The translations under genes and the position numbers were made by a program. Shown here piece after piece: positions 47,397 to 58,998 of a DNA stretch of 64,000 nucleotides (positions are counted from its first letter, which is position 1; every line of letters starts with the position of its first letter). Where the stretch lies: assembly GCA_027924585.1 (NCBI GenBank), contig BSBM01001662.1:744001-808000 (forward strand), written 5' to 3'. The notes beneath the pieces are model-generated. The model did not search any database. It was given only the letters and a program-made list of their open reading frames with translations, and was not told the origin of the DNA. Source of the stretch: Larix kaempferi. Lineage: Eukaryota; Streptophyta; Pinopsida; Pinales; Pinaceae.

Positions 47397-47682
47397 GTTC
47401 TTACCGGGAGCTTCGGTGTCAAGGATAAAAAACCGTCAATTGTCAGAAAGTAACCGGTGATGTAGCAGGGCCCCTCCTCCAAGTGTCCAAAAACCAACAG
47501 TAGCCCCACATTAGTCCCTTCCACCTGTCGAAATCACCCGTCACTATGTTCCCCTGCACCTGCACCAACCTATCTTCCATGTTGTCCTGCAGAATACCCA
47601 AAAAGTTCTTCCCATTCATAAATGAATAAATAAATTCTTCAACATTATATATGTATATATACTTATTTGTCATACGGTTAAC

Positions 47683-48365
47683 CTACATAACAAATGCGTT
47701 GTTTTTCTATTAGGCATAAAATGTAAAAATTATAAAATACATTTCTATAACCTACCAAACAAATGATTTCCTTATGCATAAATGCAAAAATCATAGCAAG
47801 TAAATGTCAATTTGAATTTCCTATGATCTACCTAACAATGCGTTGCTTTTCTATTATGCCTAAATGTAAAATTCACGAATTACATTTAAAATAGCAAGTA
47901 AATGTTAATTCCAATTTCTTATAATCTACACAACAAATGCTTTGCTTTTATATTTTCTATTATGCTTAAATGTAAAAAAACAATCATGAATTACATTTTA
48001 AATTGCCAATAAATGTCAATTCCAATTTCCTATAACCTACATAACAAATCAATTACTTTTCTATTATACCTCAATATAAAAATCATGAATTACAGTTAAA
48101 ATTACAGATAAAGACCAATTCCAATTTCTTATAATCTACATAAGAAATGCTTTGCTTTTCTATTTTCTATTCTTAATAAATGTAAAAATCATGAATTACA
48201 TTTAAAATTGCGAATAAATGTTAATTTCAATTTCCTACAACCTACATAATAATTGAGTTACTTTTCTTTTAAGCATATTAAATGTAAAAATCATGAATTA
48301 CATTTAAATTTACAAATAAATGCCCATTCCAATTTCTTATAACCTATATTACAAATGCATGATAA
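47683..48365. repeat. Minisatellite, about 8 units of 70-108 bp
   Basis: CTACATAACAAATG-like starts at about 47683, 47752, 47828, 47923, 48029, 48137, 48242 and 48345. Each unit also has CATGAATTACATTTAAAAT and TTCCAATTTC. AT-rich, non-coding, just upstream of the LINE leader. Confidence 0.85.
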
Positions 48366-49131
48366 CCTTTTCAATAAATGAGGAAGTGCATAATATTAAG
48401 CTTTCTCCATCATAATCTAATTAAAGATTTTATTATCATTATTCAACATGTAATCTCAATTTATCGATTTACCTCCCAGGAAGCATGCATACTTAACCAC
48501 GTGCCCGATAATAAGTCACATATCTATATGAGTAAATGTTAGACAGCTACAAGTAAAATATGCAATTTACTTGAACTTTAATCAATAGAATTTCCTAGTA
48601 TTCTCAAACTGATAGAACAAGTGTTTCATTTATTTAACTATATTTAACCTCGGTGGCATCTCTCTCTTAAGCGGTTGTACCCAACCATCAATAAAGACTA
48701 AAAGTTAATAGTTCGAGTGGAGACTCAGTTAAAATTCTAGTTAAAAGAAGACTTGTTGAGTGTTCACGGCTGAAGGTAACTGTTGTTGTTGCTCATCAAA
48801 GGGATAAACACAGCGATTGTAGCACTAAAAATGCACAGTGGATCACGGAGACACAGGCACAGGTCGTAGCACTAAGAGTTTTAATGACTGGCAATCCATT
48901 CTTCATGATTGTATCGCTTAACTAAGAATTTAATTACACATATCCTTTTTCTTTTAGGATCAACAATATAAAAATATATATATATTATGGGAAGTACAGA
49001 CCCGTTCTTCGAATTCATAACTTAAAGTTCATATATATCGATTAGAAACTGAAATTACAAATCCCAAAATTTACAATAAAAATAAAAACAAAAATCATAG
49101 CTATAACTGGATTTTTAAAGACGTTGATCAG
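48366..49131. other. No recognisable gene
   Basis: AT-rich; no domain, LTR or RNA signature found on either strand. Confidence 0.6.
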
Positions 49132-50011
49132 TGATGCAGGATAATCAAAGCCTAGGCAGATTAGTCGAAGTTAGTCAACATGGAGAAAGCCGACAAGAGG
49201 GAGCGCCGATGACCACTGGTGCGGGGAAGCAAATTGACTTGTTGATAGGTCGACATGTGTCGAACTACAACTTTGACAGGTTTGGTGAAGCCAAGTGCGG
49301 AGGAAGGGGAGGACTGGGGAACCACAGGAAAGCAGAGTTAAACTGACAGAATGGTCGAGTGATGTGACCGACTACTGTAGCAGGGTCAGAAAGGCAGAAA
49401 GTCAAGGCAGAGTACTTGGTAACCATTCAGGGTTGCTAAGGAATTTAATGGCAGTTATTGCAAGTAGTTGAAATCGTGACAGATGTCAACACAGGCAAAG
49501 GCTGTGCAGCACAGTAGGGGAGCTGACAGTTGCAGGTCTGCAGGATCAGGGAGATCGACAGACAGAAGGGTGCGTGTCTCGGGTGTTGGAGTGGACATCG
49601 AGAATAGCAACAGCCAGGTAGAATACTTGTGCGTAGGAACAGATTGAGGAGTTCAGTGGGATCAGCAGAGATTCACAGAGCAGAGGTCGGGGAGAAGATT
49701 GGTAGACTGGAGAAAAGAATCACACATCTTCCGAACACAGGGAGAGATCGAGCCATAGCTCAGAGTTCTGCAGTGAACCAGGAGAGGGTGAAGTCGACAC
49801 ACTGAGAGAGAGCACAGAGTTACTTCTGTATTGTAACGGCTAAGGCCGACAGTTAATTAGTTATTTCTTTCCTCGCAGTTTGCATTGTAACTGTTTCAGA
49901 GAAGTAATATAAGCCAATTCATGGCATCCAATTTACATCTTGTCTATGTGAGCATTGTGTGTTGTGTGTATTGTTAATCAAGAACCTTAGGGCATAAGGT
50001 GCCTTGCGTCA
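49132..50011 (+). repeat. gypsy-3 5' LTR (putative)
   Basis: 880 bp. Right end fixed by the primer site; left end inferred from TGATGC mirroring the terminal GCGTCA. Confidence 0.6.
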
Positions 50012-50013
50012 GT

Positions 50014-50025
50014 TGGTATCAGAGC
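50014..50025 (+). other. gypsy-3 primer-binding site (initiator-Met tRNA)
   Basis: TGGTATCAGAGC, two bases after the LTR. A degenerate copy of the LTR end plus primer site recurs at about 50067-50090. Confidence 0.88.
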
Positions 50026-50239
50026 AGGAGGATCCGTGAGCAGCGAAGGTGGTGATACCGACCTACCTTGCATCAGTTAGTATCGGAGAGGGAAGTGAAT
50101 TCCTATGCGCAAAATAACGTCGAGTGATATTGAGCCTGCAAGTGCACTCAACAGCTCCAGCTGAGGTTGGGTAGAGTTGTGCACGACTTGTTGAACTCCA
50201 GTTGCGATTGTACAAGTGGGAGTTTCAGCTGAGGTTGAA

Positions 50240-51076
50240 AATGGCTCACAGAGGCATTAATGTCCGAGGACGAAGAGCGTGTGGCGCAGCAGTCACAGCT
50301 GATCGTGAGATGTTCGACGAGTGCGTCCGAACAATGCGAACTTTGACAAATGAAGTCGCATCGATCAAAGAAAGCAAAAGGCGTGGTTGTATTCCTAATT
50401 CGTTAGACCACAGTGACAAGGAAGTCAAAGAAGTGGAACCACAGGAAGCAGCAAGAGATGAACTAGAAGAAAAACTCATCAAGCTTCTGACGAAGATGAG
50501 AGGTCAGACGAAGATAGACGTGCGTACCTACTCATGAAGCCTAGATCGACTCGTTCAGAGAGATGGAGAAATACTTCGACATAGAGCAGATTGAGGATCC
50601 TAAACAGGTTAAGACTGCATGTCTGAGGTTGAAGGGTCATGCCTCATTGTGGTGGGACAATGTACAGGCGGACAGAGTTAAGAAAGGCAAGGAGAAAATC
50701 AAGTCTTGGGATAGGATGGTCGCCAAGATGAAAGGGAAGTTCTTGCCGGGTGACTATGTGATTTCCTTGTTCCGGAAATTGCAGAACTTTCAACAAAAAG
50801 AGATGACCGTCAAGGAGTACATGGAAGAGTTCTACAGACTGTCGATTCGGTTGGGGCAAACCGACGAAGGAGAAGAAGCTGTCGCTAGGTACGTGAACGG
50901 CTTGAAATATGTCATTTAGGATGAAATGAGCATGTCAAGATTCAGAGTAGTGGGTGAAGCCGACCAATTAGCTATGAAGGCAGAAGAGAAACTGTTGAGG
51001 AAATCCATAGCGACCAGAGACAGGATGACTGGTCGGGGTACGAAGACTATTTCCGTTAAAGGTCAAGAGAACTAGG
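50240..51076 (+). pseudogene. gag: gypsy-3 gag
   Basis: ATG at 50240 (MAHRGINVRGRRACG) opens a 99-codon N-terminal part with an acidic helical region. A frameshift near 50540-50560 leads to the gag core (50563-50919): MEKYFDIEQIEDPKQVK, GHASLWWDNVQ, MKGKFLPGDYV, LQNFQQKEMTVKEYMEEFYRL. The TAG at 50917 is followed in frame by more gag sequence (DEMSMSRFRVV, AEEKLLRKS) up to about 51070. Typical of Ty3/gypsy capsids. No zinc knuckle survives. Confidence 0.9.
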
Positions 51077-51078
51077 CC

Positions 51079-52131
51079 AAATGTAGACAAGGCAAAAATA
51101 TTGGTTTCAAGAAGCTTTTGAACATTGGTTTTTTACTCTGTAAGCCTTGGAATCCCTTATGGTTAAATTCTCTACAGTAATGTGGTTCTTGATAACGCTT
51201 GGGTACCATAGGACTTGGCGAGCCCCTCTCATTAGTATTCCAATCCCCCCCCACGGGATTTAATAGCGTTGTAATTAATAGAATAGGTTGCACACTCCTA
51301 AGACTGGAACTACCTACAAATGTATTTCTCTTGCTTGCTTTTACTTGGGAAATTTTTTAGATACTATAGCTATCATAGGATAGGCAGTTTAAAAGCTACT
51401 AGAATGTATTTTCATATTCAATTCACAAGTCTAAAGTGTGACCTTTCCTTTTTATTAGTTGTAAAATGAATTTTGGGCATCCCATGCCAACTATGGACAA
51501 TGGAAGGCAATGAACATGCTTTATACCTCACATCTGGGCAGTTCTGGGCCCTATAATGACAAGCTACAACAGTAATTAAACATATATGGGCAGTTTTGAT
51601 TTCCTCCCGAATGTTGTTATTTATTTAGTTATCTATGCCTCCAAATAACTAAAAGATATGCCAAATAAGGGGAGCAATCCAGTCTCCCAAGCAAGCAAAC
51701 ATCCGAAGGATGCCACCTCAGCACCTGATAGTCAAAATCATATAGGTCTTTGATATTACCATTAGGATAAATAATTAAATAACAACATTTGGGACCAATA
51801 TGTTAGTTGCAATTAAATGTGTGGGCAATGTTATGTAAGACCCTCAAACAACCCTTACACACCACACGTGCTTGATGCAAACATTCAAATCCTTGACAAT
51901 TTAAGCCTTAACTTAAGTGAAATCAGCGAGAGATATAAGTGTTGGAAACAACCAAACCATGACTAACCATTATGGAAAACATCTTAAAGTTATTATGACT
52001 TTCAATAGTAAGATCTAAATTTTTTATGGCTTTCCTTACAATCTTCATGACAATCTGAATGGATAGGCCCCACTCATAGCCAAATTCTTTTGAGATATTT
52101 ACAAATCATCGGAGTATGGTGGACCAAAAAT
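51079..52131. other. No recognisable gene
   Basis: A 73-codon - strand frame at 51072-51293 has no motif, but it lies downstream of the unidentified frame at 52132 on the same strand and could be a remnant of it. Otherwise nothing is supported. Confidence 0.5.
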
Positions 52132-52811
52132 TTATCGATAGGCGTTGTCTTCATTGCACCATGCCTTTGAATAAATAGACCTTTGAACCACGTGTCTATT
52201 ATGATGCATGTGGACATCTATGTGGGTTTTGACAAGCCATGGTTCATTGTATTTAATGTAGTACCCAAGGATTTGATCCTTAGTAATATTTGTCTGCAAA
52301 ATATCTTTGACCTGTTCAAGGGACTCTCCAACTACCCATTTCAGATTATAAATAGCATCTAGTGATAATGCTACCAGGTTGATGCCGAATGACTGCCACC
52401 AGTCTCTCATCCAATCAGGGATGTAGAATGCAGGGTCCTCATAGATTTGAGGAATTTGAAGTCCAAACTTCAGCATTGTATAATATGTTCTATCTGTATT
52501 TTCTTTTCTCAAGAATTTCCACCATAATTTTCTATATTTTTCATAACTGTGTGTAGTACTTGGAAACCAGAGACTAGCATATTTATGTGGCCATGCTTCG
52601 AGAGAACGTATCCAGTTAATACAGTAGTACTGTTGGTCTTGTTTTAGCCCGAGGTGGCGTGTAAAGCCCTCTAACGAGATTAAGGTAAGATCATGGTATA
52701 GGTTTGTTAACGAATTGCTTGCATTGGCTACTTTTCTCAGGGAGTTGTTGTAAATCATCTCTGGTACAATACTGGATCCCATAGGCATTCTTCTCAGTTG
52801 TGGCACTAGTA
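52132..52811 (-). pseudogene. Unidentified Trp-rich protein, C-terminal part (split by copia-4)
   Basis: About 225 codons, open from the copia-4 insertion to a TAA at 52132. Rich in Trp, Tyr and His: e.g. LWFPSTTHSYEKYRKLWWK, FYIPDWMRDWWQSFGINL, HIDVHMHHNRHVV, IYSKAWCNEDNAYR. No signal peptide or membrane segment is apparent. The frame joins the N-terminal part at 60336 exactly if copia-4 and one target duplication are removed. I do not recognise the family. It could be a host gene, a gag-like TE protein or a relic of an integrated plant pararetrovirus. Length without stops argues that it was coding until recently; composition alone does not identify it. Confidence 0.6.
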
Positions 52812-52816
52812 TATTA
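52812..52816. repeat. copia-4 target-site duplication, left
   Basis: TATTA, identical to 60180-60184. Confidence 0.9.
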
Positions 52817-53412
52817 TGTTAAATTTTGAGCATTAATTCACAATACTCTTGGATCTTTACTGAGAGAATAACATATATAGTATATCAATGCATAACAATC
52901 ACAATAAGCAGCACAAGAATCAAAAGCATGAGAGATAAGAGACACAGAGTTTCTGTGGGGAAAACCCTAAGGTGAAAAACCCCACAACTTCCTCAGACAT
53001 AGAGAGAGCAATGGCTCAACCAAAGTACAACCAAAATACACTTGAGATAGTCTCCTAGAAGCAGATGATCCTCCTCCTCACTAGTGCGCCACTTTCTGAG
53101 TGAGAGAGATATGACTTTCTGAATGATCTAAATAGAGATCTCCTGATCTCTATTTATACTAACCTGTTTGCCCAGTGACCTTGTGGGGCCGACTTGTCTA
53201 GCTAGGTACATCCACAATATAATATATATTTCAGGGCCAACCCCACACATGGTGGTCTAATAACCCATCGGCAAGTATACACACTTGCGACACTTATAAA
53301 TCCACATGACAACACTTCCTTATAGAGGAATAACACATCTCTAATAAGGGTACAATAAATATATATGAAATACATAGATGAAATACATTCTGAAGTTACA
53401 TATACATCAACA
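52817..53412 (-). repeat. copia-4 3' LTR
   Basis: 596 bp, TGTTAAATTTTG to CATCAACA on the + strand. TATA hairpin at 53129-53156. Confidence 0.95.
53129..53158 (-). promoter_or_regulatory. TATA box inside a perfect 12-bp hairpin (copia-4 3' LTR)
   Basis: Arms TAAATAGAGATC (53129-53140) and GATCTCTATTTA (53145-53156) flank a TCCT loop. The - strand TATAAATAG lies in the first arm. It is repeated unchanged in the 5' LTR at 59896-59923. Confidence 0.78.
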
Positions 53413-53428
53413 CTCCCTCTTAACTAGG
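53413..53428 (-). other. copia-4 polypurine tract
   Basis: CTCCCTCTTAACTAGG on the + strand, identical to the equivalent site of copia-3. Confidence 0.8.
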
Positions 53429-53679
53429 AAGGTATTTCTCGACACAGATATGCTAGACAAGTCTTCTTCTCGGGATCATCATCATCGATGCATCGTCATC
53501 ATCATCGTCACTACTGCTGCTATCTCAACCAATCTCTGACTCTACTCGCCATAGGAAGTTCTACAGAGCCAGTCCTTTTTCATATTGGATGTAGGCCCAC
53601 CACCTGCAGGTCTTCATCATCACTGGCCATACTGTGGAAATCTTAGGACTTATTACGTGCGTCACAAAACCTTAAAAGA

Positions 53680-54265
53680 GTCTCTTGACTAGCAAGAACC
53701 CTAAAGAGCATCTGAGGCCTTTTTCATCCTGTCCAGATCTCCAGGACTTATTACATTTGACCCCACCACAAAACCTCGAAAGAGAATCCCAGGACTGATT
53801 ACGAGCACAAGGCTCAACCTATCGGATCTCCCAAGGCACAAATTACATGTGGTCACCACAAAACATCGAAAGAGCATCCCAGGACTGATTATGAGCACAA
53901 GGCTCAACCTATCGGATCTCCCAGGGCACAAATTACATGTGGTCATGGCAAAACCTCGAAAGAGGATCCCAGGACTGATTATGAGAACATGGCTCAACCT
54001 ATCGAATCTCCCAGGGCACAAATTACATGCCATAGGACAAAACCTTGAAAGAGCATCTACGAGATATCCCATGGCACAAATTACATGCCATAGGAAAAAC
54101 CTCAAAAGACTATCTGCAGATCTCCCAGGGCACAAATTATATGTCCTCCCAAGCAAAACCTCGACAGAGCATTTTCTAGATATCCCAAGGTACAAATTAC
54201 ATGCCATAGGAAAAACCTCGAAAGACTATCTGCAAATATCCCAGGGCACAAATTACATGCTTATC
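53680..54265. repeat. 90-bp and ~58-bp tandem array downstream of copia-4 pol
   Basis: AAACCTCGAAAGAG-like starts at about 53771, 53861, 53951 and 54040 (period 89-90), then about 54097, 54155 and 54213 (period about 58). The short units lack the GGACTGATTATGAGCACAAG part. All units contain a GGCACAAATTACATG-like end. Copia-3 has one such unit. Confidence 0.9.
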
Positions 54266-54324
54266 TGCACAACTTGTTCCATGGCCACAGAGTATCAACT
54301 TGATACTCACCATAAATCATCTTG

Positions 54325-54885
54325 TGGTACACATGATCATCCTGATCATCATCACTGCAACATCCTGCTGCATGTCATCTGGAGCAACATCCTGAAGCTC
54401 GTCATCCATGATCATCCTGATCATACAATGCATCTACCTGATGCATAACAAGTATCTACCTGATACATATCATCATACATGATCCACTTGATCATACAGT
54501 GTATCCACCTGATACAAATACAAATACATGATACATGTCACCATACATGATCCACCAAATCATACAATGTATCCACCTGATACATATACAGATACATGGT
54601 CCAAGCATCCAACATGATGCATATACAAAATACATACAAATGATCCTACTAATCATATCCAGCATCCAACATGATGTGTGCATACATATAAATGATCCAA
54701 CTGATGATATCCAGCATCCAACATGATGCATACATACATATAAATGATCCAACTGATCATATCCAGCATCCAACATGATGCGTACATTCATATACATATA
54801 AATGATCCAACTGATCATATCTAGCATCCAACATGATGCATACATACATATAAAAATGATCCAACTGATCATAGCAGAACATCAT
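54325..54885. repeat. GATCAT/GATACA tandem array in copia-4
   Basis: Same two unit types as 41995-42445; the AATGATCCAACTGATCATAT type occurs about five times here, with a 50-60-bp period. Confidence 0.88.
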
Positions 54886-54975
54886 CCTGATGCTCATCAT
54901 CCAGCACTTACATCCACAGCCATGTGAAGGATCCTCCTTCCAACATGCTTGGAATGGCTTCAACAAATGTGTCCA

Positions 54976-56490
54976 TCACTTCTTCCTCGAAGTGTCATCA
55001 ATCCGAAGAACACCAAGCCTCTCTCTGAAGTACTTGAACTTCATCCTAGCTAGTGGCTTCGTCAGCACATCTACAATCTGCTCGTCTGTCGCAACATATA
55101 GGAGCTTCACAGCTCATCTCTACACCATATCCCTGATATAGTTATATTTGATCTCTATGTGTTTCGACCTGTCATGAAACACTGGGTTCTCGGACAGCTT
55201 CACACAACTCTGGTTATCACAGAAGATACCAGTAGCATCCAACAGGAGATCTAATAACTCAGACAATAGCTTTCGTAGCCATACTACCTCACAACTAGTT
55301 GAACAGGCTGCAACATACTCTGCCTCAGCTGTACTCAGTGCTACGGAGGACTGCTTCCTGCTAAACCAAGAGATCACACCTAATCCCATACTGAAGCAAC
55401 ATCCAGATGTGCTCTTCTTATCTGCAGCACTGCCAGCCCAATCTAAATCAACATAACCCTGCAGGTTAAACTTTTGATTCGCCTCATACTTGAGCCCATA
55501 ATCCACTGTACCCTTGAGGTACCTCAAGACATGCTTTACAACAACCAGATGAACACTCCTTGGATCTATCAAGAACTAACTCAATGTGTTCACCACAAAG
55601 CAAATATCTGGTCTCATGTTCGTGAGGTACATCAAGGACCCAATCATTTGAAGATACATAGAGACATCAACCGGCTCAGATGAAGCATCGCATAGAAACT
55701 TCAGATTCGATGCCATCGGTGTGGCCATTTCCTTGCAATCCATCATCCCGAATCTCTTCAGGATATCTACTGTGTACTTCCCTTGACCAAGGAAGATCCC
55801 ACCTACACTCTGCCACACCTCCATACCTAGGAAATAATGCATCATTCCCAAATCTTTCATATTGAGCTCAGCAGCAAGCTTCCTCTTAGTATCTGCAATC
55901 AATCTGTCATCTCCTGTTACAAATAAGTCATCCACATACAGGAGTAGAATCACAGGATTCCCTTCCTCAACCTTGTAATAAAGGTTGGAATCCGCTTTAC
56001 TCTTGGTAAAGCCCAAACTAGATAGGAAACTGTCCATCCTACCATACCAAGTTCTAGGAGCTTGCTTCAAGCCATACAAGGCTTTCTTCAATCTGCACAC
56101 ATATGACTCCTTGTCATGTATTTTGAAACCGAGTGGCTGCTCCACATATACTTCCTCTTCAACTACACCATTCAAGAAAGCAGTCTTGACATCCATCTGG
56201 TGTATTCTCCATTTCATTGCTGCAGCCAGGGCAAGTACTATTCTGATGGAAGTATACCTAGCTACAGGTGCAAAAGTTTCTTCATAATCTATTCCCTCTT
56301 TCTGGGAGAAGCCACGAGCTACGAATCTTGCTTTGTATTTTTCTACACTGCCATCTGCAGCATGCTTGATTTTGTATATCTATTTGGAAGTCACAACAGA
56401 CTTCTCTTTAGGTCTTGGGACAACATCCCAAACATCATTCTTCATTATTGATTGGTATTCCTCAACCATGGCATCCTTCCATTCTTTCTT
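54976..56490 (-). pseudogene. pol: copia-4 reverse transcriptase and RNase H
   Basis: RT has WKDAMVEEYQSIMKNDVWD, KYKARFVARGFSQ, HQMDVKTAFLNGVVEEEVY, YGLKQAPRTWY and catalytic YVDDLFVTG. RNase H has GYVDLDWAGSAADKKST (Leu where Ser is usual), VALSTAEAEYVAA, FCDNQSCVKLSENPVFH and KHIEIKYNYIRDMV. Stops: a TAG replacing Trp in the SK-x-IYKIK motif (about 56380), 55576 (TAG, fits CAG), 55120 (TAG, fits CAG) and 55114 (TGA). The natural TGA is at 54976-54978 after DTSRKK. Confidence 0.94.
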
Positions 56491-57790
56491 TTCTGCTACT
56501 TCTTTATAAATGGAAGGCTCTTTGTTCATAATGTCACAGAGTAAAGCAATATAGCTGGTATATTATCTAGTTCTCTTCTTTGCTCTGTGTTCTTCTTCTG
56601 GAATGCCAAATATTTATGCATCTTGAATGAGCTATCTAGTCCATGCAGGTTTCCTCTTGTGAGAGTTATCCTCACGGGGTGGATCTACAGGTTCTTGCGG
56701 ATCTTCAAACTCACGAACAACTTCTGGAACTGCTTCAGTCATGGTAGTGTCTTGAAATCTAGTTTCCTTAGGTTCTTCATAAACTTCGATAGGTGCCTTC
56801 CTTGATTTGATGAATGTTGAGTTTTCATCAAATGTTACATCCCTGCTGACATCAATCTTCTTGAACCTTGGAAAGTATATTCTGTAAGCCTTCGAGCTTT
56901 CACTGTAACCCACAAAGATACCCTTCTTTCCTGAAGGATCTATTTTAGTCCTCTTTTCCTTTGGAACATGAGTGTATACTGGACAACCAAATATTCTGAG
57001 ACGGGTGACTTCAGGTTTCTTACCAGAAAAGACCTCTTCTACTGTCTTATTGTCCAATATCCTATGGGGTGTTCTGTTATGCACATACATAGCTATTCTA
57101 GCTGCTTCTTCCCATAGATGCATGGGTAGATCCTGGTCATGTAGCATTGCCCTTGTTGCTTCCATGATTGTTCTGTTCTTCCTTTCTACAACTCCATTCT
57201 GTTAAGGATTATAAGGAGCAGTCAACTCCTTCTTAATCCCTGAATCACTACAAAGCTTCTTGAAGTCACCTGAGGTGAATTCTCCACCATTGTCTGATCT
57301 GAATGTTTTGATCTTCTTGTCAGTTTGATTCTCCATCAAGGTTTTGAATTCCTTGAACTTACCAAACACCTCATCTTTGTTCTTCAAGAAGTATACCCAA
57401 GTCTTCCTGGACAAGTCATCAATAAATGAGACATAGTAAACATACCCACTTAAAGAACTGGATGACATAGGACCACATACATCTGAGTGGATGATTTCCA
57501 GGATGTCTTTTGCCTTGCTTTCACTGCTTGGGAAAGCCTTCTTAATGTTCTTATCTTTTGCACATCCTTTGCAAACACCTTCATGTTTGGTTTTGATTTC
57601 AGGAAGACCCTCTACAGCCTTGCTTGGAATTGGAAGTGCCCTATAGTGCATATGAGCAAGTCTTCTATGCCAAAGTTCACTTGGCTCCATGGATTCATGT
57701 ACCATGGCATGTTCAGGTTGTCCCTCTTGCTCTCCAATCACTACTGCATCATCTATGTTCTTTCCCTTTGGCCACATTAGGACTTGGCCA
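56491..57790 (-). pseudogene. pol: copia-4 integrase
   Basis: HHCC zinc domain LWHRRLAHMHYRAL then CKGCAKDKN. Core triad present: IHSDVCGPM with YYVSFIDDLSRKTW, FRSDNGGEFTSG and QNGVVERKNRTIMEA. The C-terminal segment has LRIFGCPVYTHVPKEKR and KKGIFVGYSESS. Stops: TAA at 57202 just before QNGVV (fits CAA), TAG at 56632, and two TAA codons near 56617 and 56568 in the linker to RT. Confidence 0.94.
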
Positions 57791-58998
57791 TCCACAAATG
57801 CAACCCTCATACCTTTTGCATCCAATGCAGAGATGGAGAGTAAGTTCTTCTTGAGCCTAGGTACATAAAGGACTTCTTTCATCTTCAAAGATTTTCCAGA
57901 ATCTAGGTTGTAGGAGGCTTCACCACTTCCTTTGATTGGGTATTGATAATCATCCCCAAGTTTCACTTTATGGGGTGATTCATGTTCAGATAGATTTACA
58001 AAAGATTCTTTAAACCCAGTCATGTGTTTGGAAGCCCCATTGTCAATCAACCAATCATTACAACCATGGGAGATAGTACCTGTGAGAGCGGAAATTAGAA
58101 CATACTCTTCTTCACTTGATGAGTCATCATCACTATCACTTTCTGCCCTAGCCTTCTTCTTTGGGGGTTCATCATTTTCGACAGCATGAGCATGATATCT
58201 TCTTTTGTTATTCTTCTTCTTCTTGTTGAAGTTGTTGTTGTCTTTCTTCTTCTTGGAACAATCTGAAGCAAAGTGTCCCTTCTCATTGCAATTGAAGCAT
58301 CTAAGATCTTTCTTATCTTTATGATAATGGTGGTGTGAGAATTTCCTATTATGAGATGATTCCTTCTTGGACTTGCCTTTCCTGGCATGTGCTGTGAGAG
58401 CTTGATCTTCATTTCCCATCTTTTCTTCTTGGGCCACAAGCCTAGCTTCTTCTTGAGAGCATTCTTCCCGCAATCTGTCGAAGGAGATCAACTTCTTCCT
58501 TGAACAAATTCCTTGAATAAAGGAATCCCATGACCTGGGTAGGCCATTTAGAGTGGTCATCACCACTTAACCATTCTCCACCATTTCATCCATTGCTTCT
58601 AGTTGTTCCTTGATCTGGGAGACCCTTGAAAAATAAGATTGAATGGTTTCTCCATTCTAAAACTTTACTCCTTTCAATTGGTTCCACAGGTTCATCTTCC
58701 GATTTATGTTCTTCCCTTCAAATAGCTTGGTCAAAGAGTCAAACATCTCCTTGGATGTCTTTAGAGAAGACACATGGGGTATGAGATGGTATTTGATATA
58801 ATCAACAATGATTCTCTTCGCCTTGACCAAGTTTTTCTTATGCAATAACTTAGCCTCTTTATCCGCTGGGATAGGGATGTCTTCTTTTACATATGAGTCC
58901 AACTCATTCTCTTCTAGGATTAACCCAATCCTATACTTCGAAGCTCGGAAGTTATCAGCTCCTTCAAGCTTATCCTCAAGCTTGGTGTGGTGAGACAT
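57791..58998 (-). pseudogene. gag: copia-4 gag and protease
   Basis: The ATG at 58998 (MSHHTKLEDKLEGADNF) is preferred over codons further upstream, because it matches a copia gag opening and lies after the leader. The UBN2-type core runs to about 58450 with stops at 58657 (TAG, fits CAG) and 58567 (TAA, fits CAA or GAA). Zinc knuckle CFNCNEKGHFASDC is intact and is followed by a Lys/Asn-rich tract and an acidic Ser run. Protease reads WLIDNGASKHMTG; the usual D-S-G is D-N-G. Confidence 0.93.

Larger units (their letters stand above)
29192..47640 (-). mobile_element. Nearly complete L1-type LINE, split by two copia insertions
   Basis: Read on the - strand: short 5' leader (about 47640-47397), ORF1 (starts 47396, resumes 40450, ends 38782), ORF2 (38782-35408, resumes 30159, ends 29430), a 3' part and a run of T on the + strand at 29192-29202 that would be the poly(A) tail. 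Copia-3 lies in ORF1 and copia-2 in ORF2. Removing both and one copy of each target duplication leaves about 6.3 kb. ORF1 is DUF4283 type; ORF2 has endonuclease, RT, zf-RVT and RNase H, the plant L1 arrangement. I found no convincing LINE target duplication, so the outer limits are approximate. Confidence 0.9.
49132..51078 (+). mobile_element. gypsy-3: truncated Ty3/gypsy element (5' LTR, primer site, gag)
   Basis: A putative 5' LTR (49132-50011, TGATGC to GCGTCA, near-perfect inverted ends) precedes an initiator-Met primer site and a gag frame. Similarity ends soon after the gag core near 51078; no protease, pol or 3' LTR follows. A TATA-like TAATATAAG lies near 49905. The LTR start is inferred only from the matching ends because no second LTR exists in the window. 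Confidence 0.75.

Noticed and set aside
47443-47673. 76-codon - strand frame before LINE ORF1
   Set aside because: No motif; it lies in the presumed LINE leader and in another frame from ORF1.
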